64,000 nucleotides of DNA, taken from positions 9,325,501-9,389,500 of the forward strand of contig NC_079880.1 in NCBI RefSeq assembly GCF_029227915.1, written 5' to 3'. This document shows positions 23,840 through 37,740 of the stretch, piece by piece. The translations under genes were made by a program, and so were the position numbers. Under the pieces are notes generated by a model. It did no database searches. It was not told the DNA's origin and saw only the letters and a program-made list of their open reading frames with translations. This stretch comes from Hydractinia symbiolongicarpus (Eukaryota; Cnidaria; Hydrozoa; Anthoathecata; Hydractiniidae). Within the stretch, counting starts at the first letter, position 1. Each line of letters begins with the position of its first letter.

Positions 23840-26800
23840 ATATTTTAAATGATCCAATTTGGTTGATGTTTAATACTATGTGTGCAGTCTGTAATACTAA
23901 AATTAATCTGAACCACAGGGTGTCGTGTAAGTAGGTTCCACATTGTATAAATTAAAGAAATTAATAAGTACAATCTGGTGAAATTTCTCTTTGTGAGAAG
24001 CACGAGATTGAACATCAAGCGTAATGTTTCTTAATGACATAGCTATGTAAACATGGCCCCATCAAGGCTCAAATTTAATTTTTTATTTAACAATGTGACA
24101 CTATCATGTTAGTGTATTCGTGTATATATTGTTTATATAAATAGCGAAAACACATTATAGAAGAAACTCTTTGTAGTCTTCTCACAACAAACAAATTTCT
24201 CTGAACAGGTGAAATCTGGGTTAAACTAAGAATAGCTTCATGTTAGGGGCATTTTTTGAAACATTATTTTGAAGTTCCAATTTACATTACCTCCGAGAAC
24301 TGACCTCTCTATGACAGTCAAGCCGGAAATGAGTCATGTAAATTCCTAAAACAACAAATGTGTCTTAAAGAATCCTGAAATTCCAGCAAACAACGATATA
24401 TTTAAATCCTCCTGCAAAGCTGACAGAAAAAAAGTTAAAATGATCCTTTTATCAAATCTTAGGTGCCACTCTGTCTGAATAGAAATTTATCTTAAAATCT
24501 TAAAATGTATAAAAAAGGCAGTTTATAGTGATAAAAACGGCTCATGGACGATATCTTTTTATCATAGTTCTTGTAACAGGTAAATTCAAAAGCATGTAAT
24601 GGAATTTCTACTAACTTAAGTGCAGTAAATCAACGTTGCAGTAGAATTAGTGAATCAAAACACGATTAGCTGTCAGACATAACAACAAAAATAAGCTGAC
24701 ATTCAGCTACATGCAGAGTAACTAAAACTGAAATAGACGATTTTATCATACCTTATTTCGCTGAACAATGGAGATTTAATCGATGGAAAAATGTTTTATT
24801 TTTTATAAAATATGCCACTAAATAAACAAGTTTCGCGAATTTTGTTGAATTTTTTAAGACCAAGTGTAAAAACAAATTTCTAGCGATGTCCTGTCCTGTC
24901 ATAATTACTTAAAAGAAGAAATTTCGGGATCAAAATATTGGCCCTTCCCACAGTAATTTAGTTATCGTTTAAATTTAAAATACAGAAGACTTGTTCACAA
25001 TGTGGGAGATTATTTGAATAGAAGGTAAGTTAACCCTATTCGGTGCGGGTGGTGGGGTGAAAGAGGCGGAATATTCCACCCTCACCTTTCGTTTTTTGAA
25101 ACAAATTTTTTTGTCTGCTTGGCTTGGTTTGTTTATGATACTTCCTGAGTTTTATTATTCAACTATACAGAACCTGCATGCCATACTCCTGTGCATTAAT
25201 TAGTAATCTTTTTATGCCACGATTTGTAATCTCTGCCTCAAATTGTAATCTCCTTTTTCCTCAATTTGTAATCTCTGCATCAATTATGATTTGTCAGCAG
25301 TTTTTGCAATGACTTAACGCTTGGTAAATAATCTAACGGTAATTAAGTTTTGCTTAAACGTATTAAAATTGTCTTTGCAGGCTAATAATAAGACGCCTGA
25401 TGCTTTGTTAGGTTATTTTAAGGAGGACTAACAAAAAAAAAACTACATATATCTTCTATGAAAAAAAAACATTCTTATATGAAAACAACATGGCATAAAA
25501 TTTTTCGCACTTAATTATGTCTAAATTTCATTCTCAAAAAGCAATAAGTACATTTAACGGTTCGCCGCCATTATCAAACAAAAGCAAACTGGGTTCGTAC
25601 ATATTTTGTTGATTTGTGACGTCACACGGCGTACATAGCTCAGCCAGCACTTGTGAGAATGCACTCACTTCTTTGTCTTTGAAGATAGATTAAAAACTAT
25701 CGCGAGGTTTGAGCAACGAAGTGATAACTGTTGTCTAAAACTCTAAACTATACTTATAACGCTGAATCATTATTTTATTCTGGTAACGATATTTATTTCG
25801 AAATATCTTTAGCATTCCCTCGCTTCGTTTATTTAGAATGCGTTTGTTTACATCCACGCAGATTTACGTCACACAATATAGTATTTTCTAGGACAGAAAG
25901 CCCTTATTGTTATTGCGGGAGCCGTAGGACTACTTTGAGTCTCTAGAACCAAAGCTCACGGATATAACAAAATTAACACGGTTTATACTTAGATTATAAT
26001 GAACATTTTAAGTACAACTTGTTATCAATCGTTAGTTCTCCTTTAAACTTAATCTTTTGATAAATTCCATAAATATTGGAATTTCATTTTAAAATGAAAC
26101 TTTTTCTTACTTTATCGAGTTTTATTGTACGTTTTGGATACAAGATTATATTTCTAATAAATATACAAAAAACAAACAAACAGAAAAGAAAAGAAATAAT
26201 GCTGCGTTGCAGTGAAGTAATAACAAGTGAACAATATCCATTTAGGGTAGAAATGTATTCAAAGGATAAAAAGTACAAAGACGGTTGATAAATCGAGACA
26301 GAGAATACAAATTGAGGGAGGGATTACCTGTTCGATACGGAACACTTGGTAGAGTTTAATTCGCATTTCAACATTCTTTTTAATTCGAATTTTCGTAGAA
26401 ATTGTAATTTTGAGAGGAAAACACATCGCACCTGCAACAACAAAATGCCTGAAAAACGAAGGCTTTAATTGTGGTGGAATGTAAGATTTCTGCTGTTTTA
26501 ACAGTAATCCTCACACAACGTCTGTTGGTAGTTTTAACACGATGTTTTTACTTTAATGAATGACGTGTCCTAATCACTGAAACTGAAAACGTGGTATTAT
26601 AGTATTATTTAGATCAGTTGCTTTCTAATTATTAACAACCACAATAATTATTCAATATGGAATACTGGGGAAAGGAGAGATAATAAAGAGAGAATATGAC
26701 ACCAAAAATAACGAAAGATGCTGATTTTGTCCTTTTTTAATCCCATTTTCCTAAACTTTTTTTTCAAGGTTGTAGACTTGTCAGCTAAAGTATAACTCCA

Positions 26801-29172
26801 TAAGTGCATATATTTTTCTTTTTTGTATAATTCATCTAAATAGTAATAAAAGTAGTGTTACGACATCTGAGCCATCTTCGCATGCTACGCCATCCAGAGC
26901 AGATAAAAGAGCAAATCTTATCTCAGAATACGTGCTTCATGCCAGTTGAGTACCACAGCTAGATTATAGTTATTTTCTATATTTTTTGTAAGGTTTTTTT
27001 AGAAATATTTCATGCAATTTGACATTTGACAATTCGTGTAAAATTTTAAGAACTTTTTTTAAAACAGTCTTTTTTTCCAATTTTACTTCATTTTTTTGGT
27101 AAAAAGTAATTCAATATTCAATATGCTGCAATATTTGCTGATGTTATTAAGATTTCAATGACAGATCTTTGCTATTGTTCTACTGCCCAGGAGGATTTTC
27201 CCGCGTGCCTTATCGACTATAATCTATAATTATAGTACGATTACCAGGCAAACTACCAAACCCAACATGACCAATAATCAACAAAAGCAGAGAAGTAATT
27301 AGTTTCGGATAAAAAGGTTATCGAGATCATAGAAGATTCGTTGCGTCAAAATATTGTAAAACACCCGTTCACGCGAATTTATGCTTGTAAGACAAAGGCA
27401 AAGCGGCAAAAAAATCTAAAAATAACCATATCTTGTAAATAAAAGAAAGTCAAAAACTGCTAAGGTAACGTTGAGCGTGACCTTTCTCTGCTTTTTTCAA
27501 TAGTTCGTACACAAGCGTGCATCCGAGCACAGGTTAATCGAATTAACTCGGAGTTAAAATGATTTAATAAAGATGGACAGAAGGGACAGGGTATTTTTTA
27601 ATAAGCAGTTTTCTCTGTAATGTTACCGTTCGCGACTATGGAAACAAAGCGGCTGAGTTGAGAACAAATTAAATTTTAACTTATAGCATTCGTACATGCG
27701 CTTTACTGTGAAAGATTATAATAATGTTTAAGTGACTTTTTGTGAATTGTAAAAAATGCGCGAAACAAATGTAATTCCTATCTAACTTTCCAAAAACAAA
27801 AGGTAAATTATATTCCGATATACACACGGTTCAAGCTTTAAAACTTCGGCGTTCTGAAGTGTTTTATTTAAAACTGTTACAAAATACGATTGCAATAAAA
27901 CAGAATCACACAGTTGATGAAAAAACCAATACTCAACAAAAGAACTTTATATACAGCATAACAAAAACATGGATTTTGTTTTTGTCAGAATATCAACGAC
28001 TAATATTAATACGACTACCAACCTATGCAAAAAATTTGTATTATTCGAATTTTACACGAAAAGTTTTTTGGTATTTGATGGCGAAGAATAAGAAGTATTA
28101 GATGAATAAAATTCACACGCACTTAAAATTTTAGAGGAATCAATGTGAAACTTAGTACCTTAAACAAGTCAAAAGGGAAACAATCGAAACCTTAGGAAGC
28201 CTTTATGGAAGTCATAATAGAAATGAGTGCTTCGTATATCCAACAGTGGAGTTATTTGACGCCTTTAAGGAAGTCTTATTAGATTCTTTACTTGAATGAT
28301 TTTAAATGACTCACTCCAAGTCTTTATAGGTGTCAAATGTCCCTCCAAGAAAATCAACCGTAAGCAGTCTGCCAAATGGCTCTATTTTTTGTTCTTATAA
28401 GGAGGTAGGGAGAAATTAAGCTTTCATAACAACTACACACAGCGCGATAGCGTCTTTAAGTTCAAATGAAATAGTCCGAAATAATGACTAAAGAAATCTG
28501 TGCGGATATTTTGAATATTGCCGAGGGTGTACAAAAACAAAAAGGATGTTAGTTTATGTGAAATCACTTATGAATTTGACCATCATAATCACTCGGGACA
28601 TAAAGACCTCTGTTAGGGGCATTAAGATGACAGGGCTTCTAGGAAGCGTAACTAATGTGGAGCGAGCTTTAGTTTTTCTTCGCCTTATTTATTTGGCGAG
28701 CAAGTACTGGCTTGCATATCTTTACCCCCTTTTTTTTCTGTCTCCTAATTTGTTGAGTTTGTTTCCATAGTTTTTGTGAGGTTATCAGTATATGTTTTTG
28801 AAAATATATACTGATAAACAAGCAGTTTAAGAAGAGCTTGCATAAATTTTACGAGTTTCACCTGAGATATATAGCTATCTCGGGCTAGTTCTACGCAGAG
28901 CAGGAGGATAGGTGTTTTTAGAAGGGGAGGGGAGTGGACTTTTATGAACAGCTTTGTGTCTCTATAATAATTACTGTATTCTGTCTGTCTGGTTGTCCGT
29001 AAGAAACACGTCATGTCAGGTCTATTTTTATATCTGCATGAAATATCAAATGCGATATATCATCATCAACTTTGTTTTAATCGTCCTCATATGGTTCGTC
29101 GAACGACATCAAATCCTGTCACGGCACAAGGCTTCGAAACTAGGAGATCGATTAACCTACGTTTTATTTAAA
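23840..29172. other. Copy 2 backbone downstream of the gene
   Basis: Matches copy 1 at 2778-4480 and 6590-8690. At 25030-25033 a TTAA is followed by CCCTATTCGGTGC, the left terminus of the TTAA family intact at 56890-57624; no matching right end was seen, so it is truncated. About 25035-26055 has no counterpart in copy 1. About 28037-28610 is present only here. The BEL empty site is at 28611-28665. No gene recognised. Confidence 0.5.
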
Positions 29173-30676
29173 AATGAGAATCCCTTTCAGGCAAAAAGAT
29201 TTCCGATTCTTGTTTGTGTGTAATTTTCCTATCGAGTTCATAAGTAGCCTGTTTTATACAGAACTTCTGCTGTTGTTCCATTATTTCTAATGAGTAGGTA
29301 TTATCCCGTGGTATTATATTGAACTTGCAAAATGTTTATGCAGTACAAATATACAAAAAGTGATTTTTGAAAATTAATACTTTAATAAAACTGCAGTAAC
29401 ATTCTAAGAAAGAAACGAAGACATTTAAGCATATCAATTTATTAAATATTATTGCTTGTGGTGTAGCGATATTTTGAAAATGTTTCATTATACCTGAAAT
29501 AAAAACACAGTTTACAACTTGTTGCTATCCTGTTAAATAGCAAAAATAGTTGGACAACCTTTATTTTTCAGAGAACGTTCCCGCTAATTGTTCAAAAATA
29601 AATATTACTCCTGCCAGAGGAATTAATATAGGCAAACAATGACACATATCCATATATGTAGGCATAATACCCCTTTCAAAAAAAACTTTATTGCAACTTC
29701 GGTTTAAATAAGAACATAGGAAAAACAGCCTTTCGTTATCTACCCTGTCCAGCTAAAATATCACTCAGCAATTCTAATTTGCAGAGTAATTTTTCATGAC
29801 AGTAATAAAAGGTGTCGCTACCAACTAACTGCATTTAGCATAAGAAACAATGAGGAAGAATTTTGTTGTAGCTAGCCAAACTGCATTTGGCTACTTTTAC
29901 TCTTCAGCTAGATGTAGCTAAATAGCTAGCTAAAAAGAAAGCCACAACCCCAACATAAAAATAAATAATGATGTACTAAACCTTAAAACAATAAGAATAG
30001 ATAAGGGTAGCTACAGCTAGCTGACTTCAGGAGGATGCTGCCTTGAAATCTACGTCAGCTAGGTACAATCTTGAAATTGGTTTGTCTCAGATTTACACAT
30101 GGCTAGAAAACGTGATGATTAATATGTAAAACATAGACACAATGAAAAGAATATCTTAAACGTTGGTAGAACTGAAATTAAGGCAGTTAAATAATTATAC
30201 TAAATCATTCAAATATTCCTCTTTCTTCAAAACGATGTTGATTCGAAGCTTGGTGAAGAAGCCAGAGTATAACAAATATGGCGTGCTTGAACTCGGTCTC
30301 TCGAAAGAAACAACTCGTACCTTAACCCGTAGAGCTCGGTTTAGTTGAAAAAAATCCGCCGACTTAAAAACATAACTGGAAACGAAAATTTAAAGAAGTA
30401 TCTAGCATAGTTCATCAAATAATTTTAAAATAACAGTCTTTAACAACTTTTGTAATTGAATTCGCAATGCAGTCTTCATTCTTTTCCTAACTTCCTAACG
30501 AATATCAAGATACGCACACAACTTGTGTAGGACTGGGTCGCGGGGTCAGGTCGGACTTTAAAAGTCGTGACGTAACGGCAATTCGTTGAAAAGTCGGGCG
30601 GAGAAGAAGAAAAAAAAGAAAAGACCGCTCGTTTTAATAAGATTTCTGATATACGTCCGAAATCTTAATAAAACTT
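29173..30676 (-). mobile_element. Degenerate copy of the large-Helitron family
   Basis: Inserted in copy 2 relative to copy 1 (which reads 'tttatttaaaaattttcatgc' across the site). About 29490-30110 matches the bodies of Helitrons H and I: 'aaaacacagtttacaac', 'ggcataataccc', 'acttcggtttaaataa', then 'agctagct'-rich sequence. The orientation is minus. The termini are too degenerate to place, and the right third (about 30130-30676) is not recognised. Confidence 0.5.
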
Positions 30677-31202
30677 TTCATGCTTCCAACTTGACACTTT
30701 TTGTTTAGTTTATATAACGAATGATTTATGGCATGCATTTATCATGAGGGATTTAGCACATCGTAAATGATTTATTAAAAGCTCACTTCTGAAGAATCAC
30801 CCACGCTCCATTAAACAGTTAGATCATGTTTTTGAAAATAAACAAGAAAACTTAATTGGTTTTAACACTTAACCCGACAGTTGAACGACGAAACCGGCGA
30901 CTTTTATGTTTGCACATCAACCATAACCTACCCATGCCAATGTTTCCATAAGTAAAGGTACACAAAGGCACTAGGTTTTATGACTTAAATATATTGCTTT
31001 GCAAAATAAATTTCCTTAGTACATGTTACACAAAAATTTTAAACCACCGCTATTTCAAAAGATTTCAGCACATTTTATGTACATTTTTAAATACATCTAG
31101 GGCGAAATGTAAAAGATGATAACTTTCTTAGTGATATTAGCAAAAATTTAATATATTAGCTATATTTGCCAAGTTTTCAGAGTGTTAAAAAATATCGATT
31201 AT

Positions 31203-31511
31203 TATTATTATCATTCTTAATTATGAAATTATTTACCCAGGCTGACCTCTTCAGTTCCTTTTGATACTGCTAAAAACGAGGGTCCTGCGATGGAGCCTAG
31301 TGCAATTAAAGCTCCCATTTGAGCTACGAAAGTCGTTAAAGCACAACAATCGCTCAACTAGACAACCGCCTAAGATATCAACCCTTATTTGATGCTGAGC
31401 GCTAAGCAGAAAGGAAAAATTCACATTATTATGGTCCTTAGCATGATTCAGTTGGGGTTTGAACCCAAGACCTCCCGCACAAAGCGAACGCTCTACATCA
31501 AGAGTGTTGTT
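31203..31511 (-). mobile_element. tRNA-derived SINE
   Basis: Minus strand: a tRNA-like head with A-box-like GATGTAGAGCG and B box GGTTCAAACCCC (about 31440-31500), a roughly 200-bp body, and an (AAT)n tail (about 31200-31225). It occupies a place where copy 1 has unrelated sequence. No target duplication was found. Minus-strand reading frames within it are incidental. Confidence 0.7.
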
Positions 31512-32569
31512 TTCCATCAACGTGATTTCCAAAGACTTTTTGCTAATAACTAGACCAACGGAAAGGTCAAAAGTATGTGAACTTACAATGATTGGATAAC
31601 TAGTGTTTCTTAAAATTTAAATTTTTTTTTAAAAACAAGATCAATATCAATATGCGTAGTCATCAGCTTTTGCTAAAATAAACTACGTGAAACAAAAACG
31701 ATCATTGGCGCTTATTTAATCAGCACATTTTTCATCGTTGATTCGCTAAACTTTATGCACTGAATCCTTTAAAAAAAAAGTAAGTCTAGTTTCACAATCT
31801 TTTTACCTTTAAATCTCTAGTATATTATTAAATAGCTCGCTTTCAACTTTTTATATGCTCATTAAAGTTTGTAAAATGAGAATATTAATGCTAAATAAGA
31901 AGCTTGTTTTACTTTGAACTTGTCTATCAAAGACTAGCTAGCCCGTGAAAAATTGCAAAAATTTACATAAAATAATAAAGTTTTCTTGGATAGAGGCTAT
32001 TATGATAAAACAACTGATAAAAAAGTAGACAATTATATAAACGTAGCACAAATAAACATATAGGAAAGCTTTATAAGCACTGTAAAAAAAACGCAAATTA
32101 ATAAAGGAACATACATACGCAATAAAAACACATAGAATTAAGAACTCAGAAAAAACAAAGCACACAAACTTAGTAAATTACTTTTTATAAACCACACGTC
32201 ACACCTGCAATCAACAATATGAACACTAACTATCCAACACTGAAAATTCCTCCTCTTATACATACGTTCAAACAAAAACCTGTGCAAAAAAGGGGAACAA
32301 GACTAAATGTACAAACGGATCTCCTTTACAAATATGCGCCTGTACTTGCCTGTAAAATAATCTTTAAAGTATCTTCTCTATATAACGCTGCTTGTCGGCT
32401 GAAAGCAGTTGGTGTTAAACACGCATAAAATGCGAAATATTTTGCCGACTTCAGTTTGACCACTCGCGCGTAGCAAAGGAATTATCTTTTAGAAATTATC
32501 AATCCAATTTCTTTGTGGTCTAGGCATGCTAACGAAGGAGGATGCAACGAACAGAGCTCCTAGATGACG

Positions 32570-32735
32570 AAGGCCATTTTGGAATTTGTGCTAGGATTTT
32601 CTCTTCTGAATACGTTTCCTAGAAATGGAAAATTTTTAAACAAATACTTAGCTACCTAGTTGGAGTTGTACCTAGCTTGCTAGAGTGTTCGGTTTCGGCT
32701 GGTATAAATGCACTTTGTCCTTACCAACTACATTC
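32570..32735 (+). mobile_element. Helitron-family internal fragment in copy 2
   Basis: About 165 bp absent from copy 1 between 'gcaac' and 'acattctttctttgtg'. It contains 'gatgacgaaggccattttgg', also found in the large Helitron near 47125 and reversed in Helitrons H (62035) and I (63725). The termini are lost. Confidence 0.5.
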
Positions 32736-34433
32736 TTTCTTTGTGTTTTATCCTTAGCTAAAGACTAATAAATATGTGATTGTGTCTATATACAAACTCC
32801 TACAATATTTTTCATGCCTAGTTAATCGTGGTTTAGTAGCTGTTAAAAGAAATATGTTATGTATTATTTTATTTTTAACATGTTAGGGCGCATAAAGAGT
32901 TAAATATTACGTTTTTTCACACTATCACCTTTGATTGTTGATTACCTGTTTAATGCTTAAGTGTACAACAATTTTTGGCTCACAAATAATTTCAAAACGT
33001 TTCTGTGATATAAACGGATGATGATAATGAAGTGATATAATACTTGTCTTAAAACAATATGTGTGTCTACCATATCTGCTATGCCAAGAGTGACCTGTGC
33101 ATTTCTTGAAAAAACTTAAGATAAGTGGAAATTCACTAAATGGAACAACTTCTGTTGTTCCCTTGAAAGTTCTGCTTATCGAGCGGCAACTGTAGTCTCA
33201 ATAAATCTTTGATACTTTTAAAGGGTTTAATTTGGCGAACAATTTTGTGAACACAGACACTCGTGTCCTCTGGCGTAAAAAAAATAAACACCTCGTGCAT
33301 GTTTGTATTTATCCTTAGAAATTACCTAAACGAATAGGGTCTTTTGATCTAAAAAATAGCCGACTATGATGTGACAACTCCTTCCTTTTTTCTACGTGCA
33401 TTTTCTCGATTTATGCTAATGGCATAGTGTTTACGACTAGTTGTGGTGCCAGTGAATTGTTAAGGTACAGCTCTTTCCACAGTAGCAACGTTACGTAAGC
33501 AGTTATTTAATAATATTAAGCTTCCCAACAATACTGGCAACGTTTGATTTCGTTTGGTTCTTGGTATGTTCCTCTTTTTTGACCATTAAAATAATAATGT
33601 CTTAGTGATAATTAATCTCTATATATGTGGACGGCCGAGATTATTTTCAATGCATAAAAATCTAATCAGTATTATTATTAAGGAAATAAATTAAGAAAGG
33701 TCAAAAAAGTTAAGAAAGGTCAGAAAATTATGTATACCCCTTGAGAATAAAAAAAGTACCACCTAAGGCAAAATGGCTATTGGTCTTACAGATTTCAAGA
33801 AAAAAAGGACCCAAAAGCAACTGGAATTGTTTTTCGTAGCTCTCAAGTTCTTTCTTCAGGAGTAAGTTTTATTCGTTTCTACTTAACTTGATTTTATTAA
33901 GTTGATTTTCTCTATTGCTGATAATTTTTTCGCATTTTTTTAAAAATCGCGAATTTAGGGCTCTTCTATCTCTGTTATAATAAGTTTTGACGCATGCCCA
34001 GATCAGCTGCGGTGAAATATTGTCGGCTGGTCAATGTCTCTCAAAAGAGACGAGTCTTGGCTACTTTAAATTTTGGTTTCAGCTTGCGAAATGCTTCGTA
34101 GCCTTTTTTTAATTTCCAGTGAGTATTTAAACGTTGCAGCGCTACGAGAACTAATTGACTCATTGCCGTATCTGCTACTGTTAGATAATAGCGCCTGGCC
34201 AATATGTCAACAGGGGCTAGGGACATATATTGGCTAGCTTAAAATTTGCTTACAACTGTCAAATAGCTTCGTAACTATTTTTTTTTTAAGTTTACACTGA
34301 ATATTTAAACGTTACTGTGCTATGGGAATAAATTAATAGACGCCTTAAACTGTTTCATTTAACATTAAATCTATCAGCAGAATTTGTGAAAGTGAGAATC
34401 AATTTTACTGCATTAACAGTTATTATAAAATAA

Positions 34434-34849
34434 TTATATATAATCCTTTCTAACATAAACTTTAGTAGGGTTGCCTACCAGCGATAATAAAGTTCGACCA
34501 GCAAACTTGTTTGGCACACAGCATGGTTTTGGAATGCGATGTGGGTTTTTTAGGCATTATAGATTGATTCATAGCATGGTTTGAGAATTTGACAGAAGAG
34601 TACAAATCCGAATACGTACATTCTCCAACGCAATAATTCCGCGGGAATGTTTTGGGATTGAGGTTAGGATTCCATCCCAAAGATTTAAGAGCTACGTCCA
34701 AGTCTACTTTTCGGCATTCAGTTTTGCGTATTTCTTTGCTTTTTTTTAGCCGGCTGTCCTTAGCTCTTTTACCAACTTGTTTGCAACACTTTGTAGATTG
34801 TTCAGTTGTTGCTAGTGTTTCATAGCTGTGATATTTTCCACTACATTTC
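34434..34849 (-). pseudogene. TGF-beta superfamily ligand, mature-domain pseudogene
   Basis: Read on the minus strand from an acceptor-like TTTTGTAG at 34850-34857. The frame gives a Cys-containing lead (KCSGKY...TKCCKQVGKRAK), then C-R-K-V-D, the core motif SLGWN, NYCVGEC and SNHA, which is the TGF-beta cysteine-knot order. A one-base insertion in CATTCC (near 34530) shifts the frame. In the next frame the text continues KPCCVPNK...LLSLVGNPTKVYVRKDYI and stops at TAA 34434-34436, before the family's final Cys-x-Cys. In the original frame translation ends at 34462. It would have been a secreted signalling ligand. Frameshift plus missing C terminus indicate a dead or partial copy. The prodomain was not found nearby. 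Confidence 0.8.
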
Positions 34850-34889
34850 CTACAAAATTAAATATGTAATAACATAATCAATGTAGAAA

Positions 34890-35075
34890 GGGTTGCAGAG
34901 AAGTTGCCAGGGCAAAGGCATTAAGAACGGCAAAGAAAAGGCATGGCATAGGGAGGCAAGGAAACAGGAAGAGAAATCAGCAAGGCAGGCAGCAAGGCAG
35001 GGAGAGACATGGCAAGCAAGTACATGGCAGGCACCACAAAAAGCATGGAAAGGGTAGGCAAAGGCAGGCAGGGAT
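34890..35075 (+). repeat. Purine-rich degenerate GGCA repeat
   Basis: Loose repetition of GGCA, GGCAAGG and GGCAGG motifs over about 185 bp. It shows strong G+A strand bias against the AT-rich surroundings. No reading frame. Confidence 0.6.
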
Positions 35076-35431
35076 CTAATAGAAACTGTCCCCTCTACAA
35101 CTCAAATATTAGGTATTCTCAATATATCTAAGTTATGTACCATGTTACTCCAGGATGATATAGTAAAATTTCGATGGCAAACATTTAAATTTGTTAAATT
35201 AGGGTATTTAGAACATAGAAGCAAAAACAAACAAGCAACTTAACGAATGTCCAATTTTGACCCCATGGCTCCCAGAAACTATACCTTATAGGGGAAAAAA
35301 CAGGGTAAATTTTAGCCGTAAAAAAGTCACGAAACCCAAAACTTAGTCGGGTTTTTTTCTCGATAATGTGGAACCACGGATTACCCGGCTGTGTTTAGAT
35401 GCATAGTTGTTCTTCCCATCCCCGTCCAGGA

Positions 35432-35506
35432 TTCGAACCCGGATCTCTCATTTTCATGAGTGTCATAGCCATTAGACCTTGAATACGTCTCATGTCTTTT
35501 GAATAT
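35432..35506 (-). tRNA. tRNA-like remnant (Glu-type body, GAA-like loop)
   Basis: The minus strand shows GGTCTAATGGCTATGACA (A-box/D-arm-like) and GGTTCGAATCC (B box) with a good T stem (CCGGG/CCTGG). The 5' acceptor strand does not pair with ACGGGGA, and the anticodon loop is one base short. It is probably a pseudogene or a SINE head, not a working tRNA. Confidence 0.4.
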
Positions 35507-35514
35507 ATAGAGGG

Positions 35515-37039
35515 GTGCTCATTCGAGACAGGCGATTTTTCAAATATATCATGACGAAAGGGACCGCTACTACTAGGGGAGGCGCTTTTTCGACTAATAC
35601 GGTATATATCAATAATAAAGAAGTAAATTTCACTGAAGAGAAGATCTATATTCGCAAACGTAAAGTAATATGCGTAGCACAGTATGCAATCTTCAGAAAA
35701 ATAGTTTTATACTATTTAAGTACCTAGTTTATGCTGCTAATAGCAGCTAATTTTATTTGGCAATTTCCAGGCGTAGCTAGCTAGCCGATTCGGTAGTGTT
35801 ATACCAGCTCAGTTGAAGTTTTATGCCACATATGTTCATAGTTGCTGGATAGCTTTAGATCTGAGTGAGGCTGAGTGGAGGTTCAATACATATATAATAT
35901 AGTGATATACTAGCTAGCTATGTATACTTTTTCGTCATTTTCCTGAAAATGTCCTTTCGTCTGTCTTCCGCTTGGCATCATCTTTTAAAAACAACAAACA
36001 TTCTATCGCTTTGCTCCTCAATAAACACGTCTTGCTTACTAAAAATGTGCTGAAGAATGACAATAATAAATTGCTGGATTACTTTGATTTTTGCTTAAAA
36101 TTTTATTATTCTGGACGTAAAGGGACAAAATGGTATAGAAACCCTGTATACTCTCCACCGTACTGAGCAAATGGGCTCCACTACGCTATTCTCCGCAAAA
36201 ATAACATATACGGAAGCAACTGTTACCATGGTGTACTGGTGCGAAGACGCAAGCAAATATTCGGTTTAAAAGTTAAAGTGTACGATAAATCACGGTTTAT
36301 AAAACTGGTTTATGGATTCCTTGCCTCTTAGTGTCCGGGTTTGGCCACTTTTAATCAAAAACCCCAAAATTTATTCCCCTCTATTTTACCCTGTCAGTGC
36401 CGATTTTACTACTTGCACAAGTTTTGCTGGGGTACGCTGTCTATCAAAGTAAATATTTGAAATTTTCCCTTTTATTACCAGCATACGGCCGGAACCTCGT
36501 CACAAATATATTTGACTGTTTCGTTAAGAACAGTTGTGGTTTGTTTACATTATTCTAAAACATTTTATATCATATATTTTATATACTTGGATCTAACGTG
36601 TATGTAGCCTGTCATTGAAGAGTTGTTATAGCTAAGGATACAGTTGGAAAGTTAAATATGATTTTTACTTCATTTTGTGACAATGTGTAAATTGCGCAGA
36701 ATTCCAGGATACCATCTTTTAACGTTTATTTATATTGAATTCCTGAATTCCAATCAAATCTTAATTTACTTAATTTACTGTTTTAAGGTATTGCGTCGTC
36801 TAGTAATTGTCATGCCACGTGCTTGGTTAAAATTTAACAAAGTTAAACAAAACGCAGAAAGATGTCTGTTGGTATTTAATTTCTTAATGCTTAATGCGAC
36901 ACAACACCACTGTAGTTTATCTCCTTAACCTTTAACTCTCATTTTTTGTGCAGAAATTAAAGTTTAGTGATTACACATGCCATATAGTCACTAGCTTCAT
37001 AGCTATCTAAAATTGTAAACCAATAACCAATACTCGTCT
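35515..37039. other. Unassigned AT-rich DNA
   Basis: No conserved ORF, RNA gene or repeat terminus recognised. Confidence 0.4.
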
Positions 37040-37740
37040 AGAAAAGACGTTTCATTTGGAGAGAAAGTAACAATTTTTCTAACAGAATAAGCGTTATCCT
37101 AAATAGATGAGCATAACACTCTCTACCTTGCACGCACACTCATGTTGCCAGGCGAGACGTCGCCCTTATCGTCTCAAATTACCTACCCAGCTCACTAAAA
37201 CTAACCGTGGCAATCCAATTATATCCTTCCTTTATGACTAGTTTCGGTGAACCAACTTTATCTTATCCAAATCCCGCACAAGAAAACTGGAAACTGGAGT
37301 CAAATAATGCCCAAATGACACATGAACAAAAGTATAGTTATGAGGCACAGAAGTAATAATGTATCAATGCTATGAACGCTAGGGATTGCAGTTGATTTAG
37401 TTAAAATAACCCTTCTCGTTTTTTATCATTAAAAACTTTAAAGAAACAAACATACATCAGGTATTTTGAACCAACCAGAAAAGATCTGATGACTAGCCTA
37501 TCAAATTTCTCCTTTTGGCATCGTTTTCGCCAAGCAGTTTTCAGTGATGTCCAAACATACCTCCAGAGATCTTCCCTGCCAAGGACGGTCATTCACATGC
37601 TTCAAAAATCCAAAAGAAGAGGTTTAAGTGGTGCTATGTTGTTTTATGGTCCTAAGAACAAATTTACTTTCGCGGATAGAAAAATCCAGCGAAACAATCC
37701 AGCAGACTGACTGACTAGCTGTCTAATATATGTATAACAT
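37040..37740 (+). repeat. Duplicated segment, left copy, with ORF
   Basis: Resembles 41385-42030 in direct orientation over most of its length ('gtcaaataatgcccaaatgaca', 'accaactttatc'). An ORF at 37489-37710 (73 codons) reads FRQAVFSDVQTYLQRSSLP...KRRGLSG...FYGPKNKF and matches the other copy's translation. That suggests an old coding relic of unknown family. Confidence 0.5.

Noticed and set aside
31251-31532. 93-codon minus-strand ORF
   Set aside because: It runs through a tRNA-derived SINE head and body.
34041-34226. 61-codon minus-strand ORF
   Set aside because: Lies in a diverged non-coding tandem pair (33995-34140, 34190-34335) whose second member has stops in the same frame.
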